This document shows, piece after piece, positions 63,552-64,000 of a stretch of 64,000 nt of DNA (position 1 is its first letter; every line of letters begins with the position of its first letter). The stretch comes from Gimesia algae (GTDB lineage: Bacteria > Planctomycetota > Planctomycetia > Planctomycetales > Planctomycetaceae), in the NCBI RefSeq assembly GCF_007746795.1, contig NZ_CP036343.1, forward strand, positions 6,825,029-6,889,028. Direction: 5' to 3'. The notes below the pieces were generated by a model that was given only the letters and a program-made list of their open reading frames with translations, had not been told where the DNA came from and searched no databases. A program made the translations under genes and the position numbers.

Positions 63552-64000
63552 GTGGCTAGAACGTCCACAAGAAAGCAACACGCCGCATTTACGTTGATTG
63601 AATTACTTGTTGTGATTGCGATCATTGCCATACTTATTGCGCTGCTTCTGCCAGCAGTACAGCAGGCGCGTGAAGCGGCCCGGCGGATGAGTTGCAAGAA
63701 CAATCTGAAACAGATTGCGCTGGCGGCTCACAATTACGAATCGGCCTTTCGCGTCATGCCGCCCCGTAGAATTCTGACTAACGGCAACCGTCGGGGCTGG
63801 GGACCAGCCATTCTCCCTTATCTGGATCAGGCGAATCTGCAGGGACGCTATGACTTCAACAAAAATTTTTATGATCCTGAGAATGAAGAAAACATTCGAG
63901 TTCCGCTTGCCGTTTTCATGTGCCCGTCCGCTCCAGGGCCACGACTGGTTACAGTTATCCAAAGCGGAGTGACATCCGAAGGCATTGCAGGCGACTATTT
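63552..64000 (+). CDS. DUF1559 protein with prepilin-type N-terminus, 3' end cut by window edge
   Basis: About 150 residues are visible. After a basic leader (RTSTRKQHA) comes [17 protein letters not shown], then [20 protein letters not shown] and [20 protein letters not shown], the DUF1559 hallmarks. The residue before the Phe is Ala rather than the usual Gly of the prepilin peptidase site. I chose the GTG at 63552, which has AGGAG ten bases upstream; an ATG at 63525 is an alternative. It is similar to the DUF1559 protein at 8054-8989 but clearly a separate gene. Confidence 0.9.
   Translation, partial: MARTSTRKQHAAFTLIELLVVIAIIAILIALLLPAVQQAREAARRMSCKNNLKQIALAAHNYESAFRVMPPRRILTNGNRRGWGPAILPYLDQANLQGRYDFNKNFYDPENEENIRVPLAVFMCPSAPGPRLVTVIQSGVTSEGIAGDY

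Noticed and set aside
1-64000. CRISPR arrays, rRNA, tRNA or prophage genes
   Set aside because: No regularly spaced repeats, no cas-like proteins, no structural RNA genes and no phage structural proteins were seen.

Overview
The window looks like the chromosome of a planctomycete (Planctomycetota, probably Gimesia-like Planctomycetaceae; the family is inferred). The pointers are two DUF1559 proteins with prepilin-type N-termini, a DUF1592/DUF1588-type c-type cytochrome paired with a DUF1552 protein, an ECF sigma/FecR/WD40 operon, a MoxR/DUF58/BatA/VWA/DUF4175/DUF4159 operon and several planctomycete-type transposases. No rRNA, tRNA or CRISPR array was found.

Layout. 1-1.6 kb: a small ORF overlapping csrA, then Hsp20 and BON-domain stress genes. 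1.8-3.7 kb: nested IS3-family remnants that cut a rhodanese gene. 4.1-6.3 kb: a phosphate-selective-type porin, frameshifted at a G8 run, and a cyclic-nucleotide-binding-domain protein. 6.9-10.4 kb: a decayed transposase, an ArsR regulator, a DUF1559 protein and an IS4-family transposase. 11.2-12.4 kb: an exported acetolactate decarboxylase-like protein and a candidate small RNA with its own promoter and terminator. 12.5-17.6 kb: ECF sigma, FecR and WD40 lipoprotein, overlapping head to tail. 18-25.2 kb: sialidase-like protein, the cytochrome/DUF1552 pair and a Gfo/Idh/MocA oxidoreductase. 25.5-42 kb: a nine-gene minus-strand operon from MoxR to SIMPL.

43-54.8 kb is the most interesting part: two convergent operons. 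The plus arm encodes a GTPase with a zinc ribbon, a GAP1-like membrane protein, a large single-pass coiled-coil protein, a GYF-zinc ribbon-TM2 protein and a MotA/TolQ/ExbB-type channel. The minus arm encodes a GYF-TM-VWA protein and two different MotB/ExbD-like single-pass proteins, each with an Asp in the membrane segment. Together they suggest an ion-driven, GTPase-controlled envelope machine, possibly a conflict or defence system.

55-63 kb is a minus-strand sugar-metabolism island (transketolase, glucose-6-phosphate isomerase, 4-alpha-glucanotransferase, histidine phosphatase) in partial decay. It holds a transaldolase stub, an internally deleted H+-ATPase fragment, and an in-frame chimera of the start of acetate kinase with the end of phosphoketolase. 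Two copies of a 110-bp MITE-like repeat lie at 17.7 and 55.0 kb. A second DUF1559 gene runs off the right edge.
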